Shown here: piece by piece, positions 45,772-55,097 of the stretch
Layout: each line of letters starts with the position of its first letter
Position numbering within the stretch: position 1 is the stretch's first letter
Assembly (NCBI GenBank): GCA_963828855.1
Contig: CAWHGB010000008.1
Span: 62,001-126,000, forward strand
From: CAVVEQ01 sp963828855
Lineage (GTDB): Bacteria; Chloroflexota; Anaerolineae; Anaerolineales; Anaerolineaceae
Direction: 5' to 3'
DNA length: 64,000 bases
Made by a program: the position numbers and the translations under genes
Notes under the pieces: model-generated
Databases searched by the model: none
Told to the model about the DNA's origin: nothing
The model's input: the letters and a program-made list of their open reading frames with translations, nothing else

Positions 45772-47078
45772 ACGATCCGCGCAGTACCGCTGCAATGCAG
45801 GTTGTCGATCCAGATAAACTGAAGGCCTATCTCAAATCCTACATCACCCGTGCGTTGGAATCCCAACAAATCCCCCCCGAACAGCGACGCGAAGTTGTTT
45901 CCCAACTCTTGGAGGAGGGATACCAGAGTACCAAGCTAAACCTTTCTCCTAGTCTTAGGGACACGGTTTTCAAAGTTGTTCTGGACGAATTGATCGGATT
46001 TGGACCCATTCAACCGCTCCTGGATGATCCGGAGATCACCGAGGTTATGATAAATGGCGCTAAAGAGGTCTATATCGAAAAATCCGGGAAATTGGTTAAG
46101 TCCACTGTCGTATTTGAAAATGATGATGATGTACTTCGCCTGATCGACCGCATCATTCTGCCCCTGGGTAGACGCATCGATGCCGATAGTCCGATGGTGG
46201 ATGCCCGCCTGCCGGATGGATCCCGCGTGAATGCGATCATACCCCCTGTGGCGATTGACGGACCCTCGATAACTATCCGGAAATTCCTCAAAGAAAAGCT
46301 CTCCATGGAACAGCTAATCGAAGGTAGCAGTATGACCAAGAATATGTCTGAATTTCTTAGAGCTTGTGTGATTTCGAAATTGAATATCATCATCTCTGGA
46401 GGAACAGGATCCGGAAAAACCACTCTTTTGAATGCGCTCTCCGGATTTATCCCCCAAAACGAACGAATCGTTACCATTGAAGATGCCGCAGAGTTAAAAC
46501 TGCAGCAGCCGCATGTTGTCCGCTGCGAAACAAAGTCAGCCGATACCGAAGGCCGCAATCCTGTGACCACCCGCGATCTAGTAAAAAACTCCCTCCGTAT
46601 GCGCCCTGATCGGATCGTTGTTGGCGAATGTCGTGGAGCGGAAGCGTTGGACATGCTTCAGGCGATGAATACCGGTCATGATGGTTCTCTCACCACGCTT
46701 CACGCCAACACTCCCCGGGACGCAACCTCCCGCCTGGAAACAATGTGCCTGATGGCTGGCATAGATTTTCCATTAAAAGTGATCCGTGAGCAGATCGCTT
46801 CCGCGATCGATGTCATCATTCAGCAATCAAGGTTGAGGGATGGCAGCCGCAAAATCGTATCCATCACCGAGGTAAATGGAATGGAAGGCGATAAGATCGT
46901 CATGACGGAGATATTCACATTCGCCCAAAGCGGCACAACAATCGACGGGAAAGCTATCGGTGAACTCAAACCTACCGGCATCCGCCCAATGTTCACAACA
47001 AGGTTACAAGTAGCCGGTTATAACCTGGGTTCGGAGATCTTCGGCGCAAATTCCTTACAGAACCAGAAGGTTCGTTAG
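45768..47078 (+). CDS. cpaF: CpaF/TadA-type secretion or pilus ATPase
   Basis: 436 residues. N-terminal helical domain, then FGPIQPLLDDPEITEVMING, VDARLPDGSRVNAIIPP and ITIRKF; Walker A IIISGGTGSGKTTLLNALSG, Asp box RIVTIEDAAELKLQQPHVV, Walker B DRIVVGECRGAEALDMLQAM with the His box TLHANTPRDA. Hexameric motor of Tad pili or related systems. No TadB/TadC platform, pilin or peptidase gene adjoins it, so it is a lone motor here. It is coupled to the small gene before it. Confidence 0.92.
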   Translation: MNDPRSTAAMQVVDPDKLKAYLKSYITRALESQQIPPEQRREVVSQLLEEGYQSTKLNLSPSLRDTVFKVVLDELIGFGPIQPLLDDPEITEVMINGAKEVYIEKSGKLVKSTVVFENDDDVLRLIDRIILPLGRRIDADSPMVDARLPDGSRVNAIIPPVAIDGPSITIRKFLKEKLSMEQLIEGSSMTKNMSEFLRACVISKLNIIISGGTGSGKTTLLNALSGFIPQNERIVTIEDAAELKLQQPHVVRCETKSADTEGRNPVTTRDLVKNSLRMRPDRIVVGECRGAEALDMLQAMNTGHDGSLTTLHANTPRDATSRLETMCLMAGIDFPLKVIREQIASAIDVIIQQSRLRDGSRKIVSITEVNGMEGDKIVMTEIFTFAQSGTTIDGKAIGELKPTGIRPMFTTRLQVAGYNLGSEIFGANSLQNQKVR

Positions 47079-47112
47079 AAAACGCTCCTCGTGCCTGATG
47101 CCGGGTCGATGC

Positions 47113-47118
47113 TATAAT
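47113..47118 (+). promoter_or_regulatory. -10 box of the double-HTH regulator gene
   Basis: TATAAT 19 nt before the ATG at 47138, with AAGGAAGG between the two; -35 not clear. Confidence 0.45.
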
Positions 47119-47137
47119 ATTTTCAAGGAAGGTTTCC

Positions 47138-47818
47138 ATGAGCGCGAATCCAGAGCTTTCATCCATCCGGGCAAAAAAGGTCGGTTTATTGATTCTCGAC
47201 GGGCGTAAAGCCGCCGATAAAGAAGTGGTCGATTGCGCTCGCGCATTGGGTATATCAACCAGCCGATACCGTGCCTATGAAAGCGGTCGGATTACTCCCT
47301 CTCTGAGCGAGATGGAAGCCCTGGCGTATGTTTTTAATATCCCCGTGGAACATTTCTTCAATCCCTCGTCCATGCTTTCCAGGGATTCCGAAAACGACGC
47401 GAAGACGATCAGCCAGTTCCTCCAGGTGCGTAACCGCGTCATCGCCGCTCAGTTGAGACTTGCCAGGGATAATCACCACACCTCGCTAAAAGCCTTATCT
47501 TCCAATACTGGCATCCCCTCGACCAGGATCGGTCGGTATGAGCGTGGAGAATTGCCCATCCCGGTCACCGACCTGGAGTTGATGGCTTCCGCGCTTTCCA
47601 TCCCACTGGATTCATTTTTTGTTAGTCACGGCCGCTTTGGGCATTGGCGGGAATCAAAAAGCATGGTGGACCAGTTTATGGAACTGCCGCTCGAAATCCA
47701 GCACTTTATTGTCAAACCCATTAATCTCCCCTACCTGGAGCTCGCCATGAAATTGAGCCAAACCAGCGTGGAAAAATTGCGCGGGATTGCCGAGAACATC
47801 CTAGATATAACCTATTGA
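47138..47818 (+). CDS. XRE-family regulator with two HTH domains
   Basis: 226 residues carrying two Cro/CI-type HTHs. The first is about residues 15-72 (KEVVDCARALGISTSRYRAYE, then LSEMEALAYVFNIPVEHFF). The second is about 95-160 (LKALSSNTGIPSTRIGRYERG, then ELMASALSIPLDSFF). The tail contains MELPLEIQHFIVKPIN and is likely a dimerisation element. Intact. It precedes a TPR protein by 3 nt. Target unknown. Confidence 0.85.
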   Translation: MSANPELSSIRAKKVGLLILDGRKAADKEVVDCARALGISTSRYRAYESGRITPSLSEMEALAYVFNIPVEHFFNPSSMLSRDSENDAKTISQFLQVRNRVIAAQLRLARDNHHTSLKALSSNTGIPSTRIGRYERGELPIPVTDLELMASALSIPLDSFFVSHGRFGHWRESKSMVDQFMELPLEIQHFIVKPINLPYLELAMKLSQTSVEKLRGIAENILDITY

Positions 47819-47821
47819 TCC

Positions 47822-48373
47822 ATGGCAGAAATCGTAACCGCGCCCGACCTCGTCAAAGAGGCCAAGAAATACTATGGCAGGAATAACTATCTTCAAGCTG
47901 CCGATCTGTATAAAAAAGCCGCGGAGTCGTATCATGCCCGTTCGGATGATGCCAGTGCAGCCGAGCAGATGAATAATTGCAGCGTTTCCTTGCTTCAATC
48001 CGGCAACGCCCAATCCGCCCTGGAGGCTGCCAGCGGAACTGATATAGTCTTCGAAAAAAACGGGGATAAGATGCGCCAGGCCATGGCACTGGCAAATCAG
48101 GCGGCTGCCCTGGAAGAACTGCACCGCGACCAGGAAGCGCTCCCTCTTTATGAGAAAAGTGCCGGACTCTTGAAAGCCACCGGCGAGCGGGAGAAGCGCA
48201 GTTACGTGATGAAGAAGATTTCGGCTCTGCAGATCCGCACTGGAAAGAAAATGGATGCTACTGCCAGCATGTATGGTGCCCTTGAGGATAAAGATAAACT
48301 AACCGGCAAGGAAAAGACACTAAAGAAATTGCTGGATACACTTTATGGGTATATGGGCGTAAAAACCAAGTAA
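47822..48373 (+). CDS. TPR-repeat protein
   Basis: 183 residues, wholly helical, with three or four TPR/SNAP-like repeats: LVKEAKKYYGRNNYLQAADLY, then LLQSGNAQSALEAASG, QAAALEELHRDQEALPLYEKS and RTGKKMDATASMYGALE. No signal peptide. Probably a scaffold protein working with a neighbour; nothing more specific can be said. Confidence 0.8.
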   Translation: MAEIVTAPDLVKEAKKYYGRNNYLQAADLYKKAAESYHARSDDASAAEQMNNCSVSLLQSGNAQSALEAASGTDIVFEKNGDKMRQAMALANQAAALEELHRDQEALPLYEKSAGLLKATGEREKRSYVMKKISALQIRTGKKMDATASMYGALEDKDKLTGKEKTLKKLLDTLYGYMGVKTK

Positions 48374-48376
48374 CCA

Positions 48377-49288
48377 GTGTTTGGAATCCCCTCTTTTGAA
48401 ATTGAAGTTCATCCAGCCGGTCCCAGGGACCTGGAATTAATTCGTTCGCTCATCGATAGTCACGAATATTATCATCATCATTTGGATTGGCAATCGCCGT
48501 TAGATTGGTTGGATAAGCAGCCATTTTTAATCCTGCGGGATGGAGGCGATGATATCGCTGCCCTTGCCTGTCCCCCCAGCCCACCAGGGATCGGGTGGGT
48601 GAGGCTGTTCGTAACAAGTAGATCAGTTGGGCTGAAAAGAACCTGGGATGCTTTGATCACTTCAGCTATTGAACAGTCAGAGGCTTCAGGGATGGAAATT
48701 CTTTGCGGGCTAGGTCTTTCAAGTTGGTTTCGCGAGTTGATGGAGAACTCGCATTTTTTCAATCACCAGGATGTGGTCGGGCTGGCGATCCGAATTACTC
48801 AAAATTGTTTTCAAGAGAATAGCCATGGTATGACCATTCGAAAGGCAGTGGAAAAAGACCTCCCGAAGATTGCCGCCCTGGATGGCAGGGCATTCGATCG
48901 TATGTGGCAGCATCCCCTCCCCACGATGGAGAAGGCGTTTTTACATGCCGATTATGTGTCAGTCGCGATCGAGGGGGACGAGATTTTGGGTTATCAGCTA
49001 TCAACTTTCTCGCCAACATCCGCACATCTTGCCAGGCTTGCGGTGGAACCACGTTTGCAGAACCAGCATATAGGCCGCTGGTTGGTCTCCGACCTTTTCT
49101 CACATAGTAGACAAAACGGGATCGAAGACATAACTGTTAATACCCAATCGGACAACCAAGCGTCTCTGGCACTTTACCAAAGGTTGGGGTTTAAATTCAC
49201 CGGGGAAAGATACCCGGTGTATTCATTTCATCTACCTAGAACTCATTCTATACAAAATTCACCATCAGTGATAAATTCAGTCCATTAA
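48377..49288 (+). CDS. Tandem GNAT acetyltransferase-like protein
   Basis: 303 residues from a GTG start 3 nt after the TPR stop. Two GNAT-like halves: the N-terminal half (VHPAGPRDLELIRSLIDSH) is degenerate. The C-terminal half (TIRKAVEKDLPKIAALDGRAF, LARLAVEPRLQNQHIGRWLV, then TQSDNQASLALYQRLGFKFTG) keeps the acetyl-CoA loop Q-x-x-x-G-R and the C-terminal N-x-x-x-x-x-x-Y-x-x-x-G-F motif. Substrate unknown. Confidence 0.82.
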   Translation: MFGIPSFEIEVHPAGPRDLELIRSLIDSHEYYHHHLDWQSPLDWLDKQPFLILRDGGDDIAALACPPSPPGIGWVRLFVTSRSVGLKRTWDALITSAIEQSEASGMEILCGLGLSSWFRELMENSHFFNHQDVVGLAIRITQNCFQENSHGMTIRKAVEKDLPKIAALDGRAFDRMWQHPLPTMEKAFLHADYVSVAIEGDEILGYQLSTFSPTSAHLARLAVEPRLQNQHIGRWLVSDLFSHSRQNGIEDITVNTQSDNQASLALYQRLGFKFTGERYPVYSFHLPRTHSIQNSPSVINSVH

Positions 49289-49304
49289 ATATCGAGAGGT
49301 GAAA

Positions 49305-50049
49305 ATGTCAAAACATACCGGCCATAAGACCGAAAGTACGAAAAAACGGAACAAATCGAATATTGGTTGGATCATCGTCATTATTGTCTTATCGGTGATC
49401 GTATTTGGCGTATTGATCTATCCGGCAGTGTCGAGCGTGCTGACACCCGGTTGGGGAGATTAACATACCTGCTGAGATCGCCTATCCAACGGATAAAGTT
49501 CCGGCTGGTGAGCTTGCAGCCGGTGATCCAAATGCCCCGGTCAAGCTGGAAGTCTACGCGGATTTCCAATGCCCTGCCTGCGGAATTTATGCTCGCGAGA
49601 TCGAGCCTTTGATCGTGGAGAATTACGTTGATACCGGGAAAGTTTATCTTGTTTTCCGAAATTACAGTTTTCTTGATGGTAATTCCGGGAAGATGGAATC
49701 CCACCGAGCAGCTGAAGCAGCTCTCTGCGCCATGGACCAGGGTGCTTTTTGGAAATACCATGCAATTCTCTTTGCCAATCAGACTGGCGAGAATGTAGGG
49801 GATTTCGTTGAAAAACGACTCGTTGCTTTCGCTGAAAAATTGGGGCTTGATGTACCTAAATTCCAGGATTGTCTGAAAAACGGAAAATATGCCCAACGTG
49901 TATTGGATGAATACAACGAGGGGAAAACTGCCGGTGTGGATAGCACGCCTTCCTTTTTTATCAACGGTGTCCGCTACCAATTGCAAACAAGTTATAACGA
50001 GTTATTCCAGGCTTTGGATAACGCTGTGGCGGCAGCCCAACAACAATAA
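49305..50049 (+). CDS. DsbA/BdbD-like membrane-anchored thiol oxidoreductase, frame-disrupted
   Basis: About 248 residues. A basic N-terminus (KHTGHKTESTKKRNKSNIG) leads to one membrane anchor WIIVIIVLSVIVFGVLIYPA. As written the frame stops shortly after; a change near 49455 continues PAEIAYPTDKVPAGELAAG and the thioredoxin fold with active site YADFQCPACGIYAREIEP. The rest is intact: DQGAFWKYHAILFANQ and the cis-Pro loop GVDSTPSFFINGVRY. GAGAGGTG precedes the ATG. Likely introduces or reshuffles disulfides outside the membrane. Confidence 0.88.
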
Positions 50050-50065
50050 TATTGCTACAATCGAA

Positions 50066-50092
50066 ACACCGCCAAATTTGGCGGTGTTTTTT
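50066..50092 (+). terminator. Intrinsic terminator between converging genes
   Basis: A perfect 22-nt palindrome (50066-50087) whose outer stem ACACCGCC/GGCGGTGT runs into TTTTTTC, 17 nt after the DsbA-like stop. The converging adenosyltransferase gene ends at 50096. Confidence 0.9.
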
Positions 50093-50095
50093 CAT

Positions 50096-50644
50096 TTATT
50101 TATCCTTGGCGAAAAACTTGCCTGGATTTTCCTGGGAGTTGATCTCCTGGATTTCCAGGTAAAAAATCAGCGTTGATAATCGATTCAGGAATTTCAACCC
50201 TTCCGGGTTCTGAAATTCACCGTGACGTGCGAGATCCACCAACCGTCTTTCGGATCGCCTGATAATCGTTCTGGCGAGATCCATCGCGGCGGAAAACCGG
50301 GTGCTCCCTGGAAGGATGAATTCTCCCGGGATCTTAACAAACTTTTCAATGGTTTGCACAGCATCTTCCACCCATTTCACATCCGCAGCTGTAATTCCGG
50401 ATAATTTCTTCATGGTTCCCGGTGTCGCGGCGGCTTCGGTCATCAACCGGTACAGCGCTTTTTGAATATATGAGATCTGATTCTGGATTTCTTCATCAGA
50501 ACTGAAGGATTTGGCCAACCCCAACGCAGCCGAGGTTTCATCAAGGGTACCCAGGCATTCGATCCGCAGGCTGGATTTTTCCACCCGACCCATGCCGAGG
50601 GTGTCTGTCAATCCGTCGTCACCAGACCAGGTCTTGGGTTTCAC
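50096..50644 (-). CDS. Cob(I)alamin adenosyltransferase (PduO type)
   Basis: Adds adenosyl to corrinoids from ATP. 182 residues with TWSGDDGLTDTLGMGRVEKSS at the N-terminus (usual T-x-x-G-D-x-G-x-T), IECLGTLDETSAALGLAKS, and the active-site helix RTIIRRSERRLVDLARHG with FLNRLSTLIFYLEI (R-R-x-E-R and N-R-L-S-D-x-L-F, the Asp here being Thr). No cobalamin pathway genes are near, suggesting salvage. It lies between a terminator and the oligopeptide-type binding protein gene. Confidence 0.9.
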   Translation of the reverse strand: MKPKTWSGDDGLTDTLGMGRVEKSSLRIECLGTLDETSAALGLAKSFSSDEEIQNQISYIQKALYRLMTEAAATPGTMKKLSGITAADVKWVEDAVQTIEKFVKIPGEFILPGSTRFSAAMDLARTIIRRSERRLVDLARHGEFQNPEGLKFLNRLSTLIFYLEIQEINSQENPGKFFAKDK

Positions 50645-50658
50645 CTTTGCTCAATTGC

Positions 50659-52339
50659 TTATGGGGTTAACTGCAGATTGGGGCGGTTCTTATTGGTGGC
50701 AAAGAACCAATCCGTGACCGTGGTAAAACGATCAGAGATGTCAAATAGCGGACCCATGCTCACACCCTGCACTGCCTGGTCTACACCGAAGGTGAAGACA
50801 GGGTAATAAAGAGGCAGTGCAGGTAATTCTTTGTTGAACACCACCTGGAAATTACGGTAGAAACGGTTGCGTTCCTCGAGGTCACGGGAAACCCTGGCAT
50901 TTTCAAGGAATTCGCTCACCAAGCGGTTATCCCACTGTGAGTAATTCTGCCCCCCTGCGATCTGGGATTGATCCCAGAACGGATATGGGTCAGGATCAGG
51001 CGAGTTGGTCAAGTTGAGGTCTACCAAAGCTGCCTGATAATCCTTCGCAGCCAGGCGATCGTTGATCAATTGATCATAAGGAACCGCTTCAAGATCCACC
51101 CGTATTCCAAGTGATTCCCAATTTGCCTGGATGGCTTCCGCCAGCTGCTTGTGATTTTCGTCATCGGGGTAGAGCATCGTGAAGGCAAATTCAACATCAT
51201 CTTTTTTCCGAATTTCTCCACCTTCAGCGGGTAATACATATCCCGCCTGGATGATCGCACTTTTAGCCATTTCGGGTGAAAACAGAACCGGTTGGATCGC
51301 GTCATAATACGCCCATGTTCCCGGGAAGATCGGCCCGTCTGCGATGATTGCCTGGCCTTTGAGGAGCGTATTAATGATTCGCTTGCGGTCCAAACCCTGA
51401 AGAAGAGCCTTGCGGATCGAATCGTCCTGGAAGTAGGGAACCTCAGGATTATTAAGATTTAAGAAAATCATCGACATTGCCGGCAGTCTACCTGAATAAG
51501 TCAACAGGGATGGTTCCGAAAGGGCGTTCTTGAGGTTTTCCCCGGAAAGACGACTCACTCCCTGCACGGTTCCTTCCTTATACGCCTGAAGCGCACTGGC
51601 TTCATCCGGGTAATATTTGAAATTGATCTGCTGGATATAGGGAGGATGGTCATAATAGGCTTCATTGGCGATCAGCGTTACCCCTTTGATCACCCCATCC
51701 TCAGTAAGGAGAGTTTTGAATTTAAATGGTCCAGAGCCGATCGGCTGCAGGTTGATGGGCGAATCCTTGATCACTTCAATGCTGCCGCCATTAAGTAAAT
51801 GTTTGGGCAGGATGCCAAAGGTTAAGTAATCCAGGAAAGGTGCGTAGGCTTCCGGGAGGATGAATTGCAGGTTCGATTCTCCCAGCGCTTTGACCTCCAC
51901 ATTTTGCCAGAAATCCTGGATATCCTGCGGAACTACGTCCCCTCCGTTCCGCATCAGTTCGATGGTGAAGACCACGTCTTCCGGAATCAAGGGTTGGCCA
52001 TCATGCCATTTGGCTCCCTTTTTCAATTCCATGTTATAGATCGTGCCGTCCTCAGAGACACCCCACTTATCCACCAAGTCGCCCTTGGGCAAACCGCGGC
52101 TATCCATGGTGAACAAGCTGGAATAGATCAGCCGGGTGATATCCCGGTCCGCCTGGTTGCCGAACGTAAGCAGTGGGTTCAGCCGTTGCATCTGCCCGAC
52201 CATTGCCTCGGTATAAGTTCCCCCCGAGGCAGGTTGCGGCAGCAGACAAATTCGTTCCAGGCTGTTCGACGAGCAATAAAACCCCGATCACCAGACCAGT
52301 GAGAAAAATGATTAGTAATTGCCAACGAAGTTTTTTCAT
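50659..52339 (-). CDS. Peptide/nickel-type ABC transporter substrate-binding protein, frame-disrupted
   Basis: Family-5 solute-binding protein of about 560 residues. N-terminus MKKLRWQLLIIFLTGLVIGVL is a signal or membrane anchor without a lipobox. After a frame change near 52215 it continues MVGQMQRLNPLLTFGNQADRD, then LVDKWGVSEDGTIYNMELKKG, KWHDGQPLIPEDVVFTIELM, IGSGPFKFKT, and SPEMAKSAIIQAGYVL. No permease or ATPase adjoins it. Ligand unknown, likely peptides. secG lies upstream on the same strand. Confidence 0.9.
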
Positions 52340-52355
52340 ATTATTAAAGGAAAAA

Positions 52356-52386
52356 GGGCGATTTACCTGCTTGCAAGGGATCGCCC
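52356..52386 (-). terminator. Intrinsic terminator after secG
   Basis: 7-bp stem GGGCGAT/ATCGCCC (52356-52362 with 52380-52386), followed on the minus strand by TTTTTCC. It separates secG from the binding-protein gene; the loop is long (17 nt). Confidence 0.6.
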
Positions 52387-52422
52387 GTTTGTTTTGTCAC
52401 TTGGAGATTCGGGCTGGTCGTT

Positions 52423-52662
52423 TTATTGGCCAACCGCCGGTGTCGCGAGTGATACAGCTACGAGGGTAAGAATGCAAAATATCACACTCAAACTGATGGT
52501 AACGTAAAACAGGGTTTTTTCAATTCCACGTCGGGCTGTGAACATCGCGCCGGTATCCGAGCCGGTCAGGCTGCCCATCCCAACGCCTTTATTTTGCAGG
52601 ACGACACAAATGATCAAGGCTACAGAAGTTATAATCAGGGAAATATCGATATAGGTGATCAC
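52423..52662 (-). CDS. secG: Preprotein translocase subunit SecG
   Basis: 79 residues from a GTG start with TGGAGGT upstream. Two membrane helices (IDISLIITSVALIICVVLQN and LFYVTISLSVIFCILTLVAV) flank the family loop NKGVGMGSLTGSDTGAMFTARRG. Auxiliary subunit of SecYEG. It has its own consensus-like promoter and terminator. Confidence 0.93.
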   Translation of the reverse strand: MITYIDISLIITSVALIICVVLQNKGVGMGSLTGSDTGAMFTARRGIEKTLFYVTISLSVIFCILTLVAVSLATPAVGQ

Positions 52663-52694
52663 GAAATTTACCTCCAGGATTTTCGAACATCCCG

Positions 52695-52724
52695 ATTATA
52701 ACTGCCATTTTCAATATCCGTCAA
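52695..52724 (-). promoter_or_regulatory. Promoter of secG
   Basis: Minus strand: -35 TTGACG (52719-52724) and -10 TATAAT (52695-52700), spacer 18 nt, 33 nt before the GTG. Confidence 0.65.
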
Positions 52725-52728
52725 CAAG

Positions 52729-53802
52729 ATGAATGAGTATATTCTTAATCTTCACATGCACACACCCCTTTCCGATGGAGAGGGTACGTATGATCAAATC
52801 ATGCAGGCAGCGCAGCAAGCCGGCATCGACGCCGTCCTCGTCACCGACCATAACGTCTGGGTGGAAGGAGCAGAGAAAATTCTGCGTACAGAGAATGGGA
52901 GAATCCTGTTATTGGTCGGGGAGGAAGTACATGACCAGGCTCGCGACCCGCAGAAAAACCACCTTCTGGTTTTTAACACCCGGAGAGAAATGGCCAGCTT
53001 CGCCAGGGATCCTCAGCGGTTGATCGACGAGGTAAATAAAAGTGGCGGAATGAGCTTCCTGGCTCATCCGATGGAAATGGACTTGCCCTTCTTCGGCGAA
53101 CCGGATATTTCCTGGGTGGATTGGCAGGTAAATGGATTTACAGGATTGGAATTGTGGAACGGGTTGAGCGAATTCAAAGCCGTGGCACGCAATAAACTCA
53201 AGGCTGTTTTCTATGGTTTCTTCCCCAAATTCATCGCACACGGTCCTCCGGAGAAATTGTTATCGAAGTGGGATAAGCTGACATGTTCGGATTTACATGT
53301 CGTAGCCATAGGCGGGTCGGATGCCCATGCCCTAAAGATCCACCTCGGTCCGATTCACCGCGAGATCTTCCCTTATCGCTTCCATTTTCAGTCAGTGAAC
53401 ACACATTTGATAATGGAGGACGAATTAAGTGAGGAAATAACGTCTGCCCGATCCCAGGTTTACCAAGCATTGCGCCTTGGGCATTGTTTCGTCGGGTTCG
53501 ACCTCCCTCACCCGACCCGGGGTTTCCGGTTTTCAGCGCAAAGCGGCGACCTGAGCGCTGTGATGGGTGATGATCTCCATTTCCGGGATGAAATTCAGAT
53601 TGAGATCCGCCTTCCGCGGACAACCGAATGCCGCCTAATCAGGGATGGCGATCTCATTGCCCGCTGGAAGGATCGCGAAACAATCTATTACACAGACGAT
53701 CTCCCGGGGGTCTATAGGGTTGAGTGCATGATCCACTATAAGGGCAAATCCAGGGGTTGGATATTCAGTAATCCGATCTACGCGAAGAAACAGACGTTAT
53801 GA
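52729..53802 (+). CDS. PHP-domain metal-dependent phosphoesterase
   Basis: 357 residues, intact. PHP motifs: LNLHMHTPLSDGEGTY with HxH, IDAVLVTDHNVW, VGEEVHDQ, SFLAHPMEMD, and IGGSDAHALKIHLG near residue 200, giving the metal ligands. The C-terminal 90 residues are a beta-sandwich-like part (DEIQIEIRLPRTTECRLIRDG). Likely hydrolyses a phosphoester; substrate unknown. It ends overlapping the ybaK-like gene by ATGA. Confidence 0.88.
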   Translation: MNEYILNLHMHTPLSDGEGTYDQIMQAAQQAGIDAVLVTDHNVWVEGAEKILRTENGRILLLVGEEVHDQARDPQKNHLLVFNTRREMASFARDPQRLIDEVNKSGGMSFLAHPMEMDLPFFGEPDISWVDWQVNGFTGLELWNGLSEFKAVARNKLKAVFYGFFPKFIAHGPPEKLLSKWDKLTCSDLHVVAIGGSDAHALKIHLGPIHREIFPYRFHFQSVNTHLIMEDELSEEITSARSQVYQALRLGHCFVGFDLPHPTRGFRFSAQSGDLSAVMGDDLHFRDEIQIEIRLPRTTECRLIRDGDLIARWKDRETIYYTDDLPGVYRVECMIHYKGKSRGWIFSNPIYAKKQTL

Positions 53803-54281
53803 CAACCAACAACGTAACCCGATTGTTGGAATCAAAAAATGTACTCTTCAATGCGGTGGAATTACCACCTGAAAAGCTTGGCGCAGTGGATACTGCTGAG
53901 TTTCTCAAGGTATCACCTGATCTTGTATATAAAACAATCGTCCTGCTCCGTGAGAAGAAAGGGAAACCGATCCTTGCTGTGATTGCAGGCGATCAACGGG
54001 TGGATTTGAAAAAAGTGGCAGCGGCACTCGATGAGAAGAAGGTGACCACCGCAACAGAAAAGGGAGCTGAGCAGCTCACAGGCTTGAAAGTCGGAGGGAT
54101 CTCTGCGCTTGCGCTCCTGAACCGTGGGTTTGAAGTCCTGCTGGATGATTCAGCCTTAAACCTGGGCGAATTTTACGTCTCTGGCGGAATGCGGGGATTA
54201 TTGATCTGGATGCGGGTTTCGGATTATGTAGCGATCACTAGCGCCAGGATCGCTCCGATCACCCAGGATATTGTTCCTTAA
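53799..54281 (+). CDS. ybaK: Cys-tRNA(Pro)/Cys-tRNA(Cys) deacylase YbaK
   Basis: 160 residues: NVTRLLESKNVLFNAVELPP, the substrate loop DLVYKTIVLLREKKG with the conserved Lys, LAVIAGDQRVDLKKVAAALD, VGGISALALLNRGFEVLLDD, and FYVSGGMRGLLIWM. Clears mischarged Cys-tRNA(Pro). Overlaps the PHP gene; followed by a promoter for the FHA genes. Confidence 0.93.
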   Translation: MTTNNVTRLLESKNVLFNAVELPPEKLGAVDTAEFLKVSPDLVYKTIVLLREKKGKPILAVIAGDQRVDLKKVAAALDEKKVTTATEKGAEQLTGLKVGGISALALLNRGFEVLLDDSALNLGEFYVSGGMRGLLIWMRVSDYVAITSARIAPITQDIVP

Positions 54282-54314
54282 TCGGATTATTAAAAAATCC
54301 CGCCTCGACGGAAC

Positions 54315-54320
54315 TATAAT
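54315..54320 (+). promoter_or_regulatory. -10 box of the FHA-protein genes
   Basis: TATAAT with only 6 nt before the ATG at 54327 and no Shine-Dalgarno, another candidate leaderless start. Confidence 0.5.
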
Positions 54321-54326
54321 TGCCGC

Positions 54327-55097
54327 ATGCCTTCCTCTCTTCAGAAAGCGGAATCTGCCCTGCAAAATTTTTTCGAGACGAAGCTTGGCAGCTTTTCCCG
54401 ATCCAGCAAAGTGACCACTCTCGCGGAATCTGCAATTGCAGAAATGCGTGATCTCACTCGCAATGAGTCTGGTTCCCTTAAGTTTGCTCCGGATCAATTC
54501 GTGATCCGCGCCAACTCAAAAACCTGGGAGGAGATAAACCGGGATCCGCGCTGGGTGGAGAAAATCAAACAGGCAATAGAAAAGGAAGCCCGGGATTCCG
54601 GGATAACATTTCAATCCGCGCTGAGAATTGACCCCATGACGGATGTAAAAATGGAGGGAAATGATTTTTCGGTTGAATGCAACTGGCAGACGGATTCCAT
54701 GCATCATACAAAAGCTCTAGAGCAAACTGAACACTTCCCCGACGATCCCCCGCGCGAAACAAGTCGTATATTATTGATCGTCGATGGGAAGGAATTTATT
54801 CTCGATCGCCACCTGATCAACCTTGGACGCCGGGAGACAAATGACCTGGTGATCAATGATAAGCGTGTTTCGCGCAATCATGCCCAAATCCGCATCACGG
54901 AAGGTTTGGCGACGGTCTATGACCTGGATTCCACCGGTGGCACTTTCGTTAACAATAACAGGGTTCGCAGCCAGGTATTGAAACCCGGCGATGTTATCTC
55001 CCTGGCAGGGTATCTTTTAATATATAACCGGGAAACCGATCTCTCCCAGACAGACAGGTTCCCCACCAGCAGTGATGGAGCGCTTGATTCTAAATGA
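54327..55097 (+). CDS. FhaA-like protein (DUF3662 plus FHA domain)
   Basis: 256 residues. Residues 1-125 match the FhaA N-terminal domain by pattern (ALQNFFETKLGSFSRSSKVT, FVIRANSKTWEEINRDP, DVKMEGNDFSVECNW). The FHA domain, about residues 150-240, has LGRRETNDLVINDKRVSRNHA with the phosphothreonine-binding Arg, Ser, Arg, Asn-His, then DLDSTGGTFVNNNRV. In Actinobacteria such proteins sit with rodA, pbpA and Ser/Thr kinases. Here the next FHA gene overlaps by ATGA and a RodA-PBP gene follows one gene later. No kinase is in the window. Confidence 0.88.
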   Translation: MPSSLQKAESALQNFFETKLGSFSRSSKVTTLAESAIAEMRDLTRNESGSLKFAPDQFVIRANSKTWEEINRDPRWVEKIKQAIEKEARDSGITFQSALRIDPMTDVKMEGNDFSVECNWQTDSMHHTKALEQTEHFPDDPPRETSRILLIVDGKEFILDRHLINLGRRETNDLVINDKRVSRNHAQIRITEGLATVYDLDSTGGTFVNNNRVRSQVLKPGDVISLAGYLLIYNRETDLSQTDRFPTSSDGALDSK

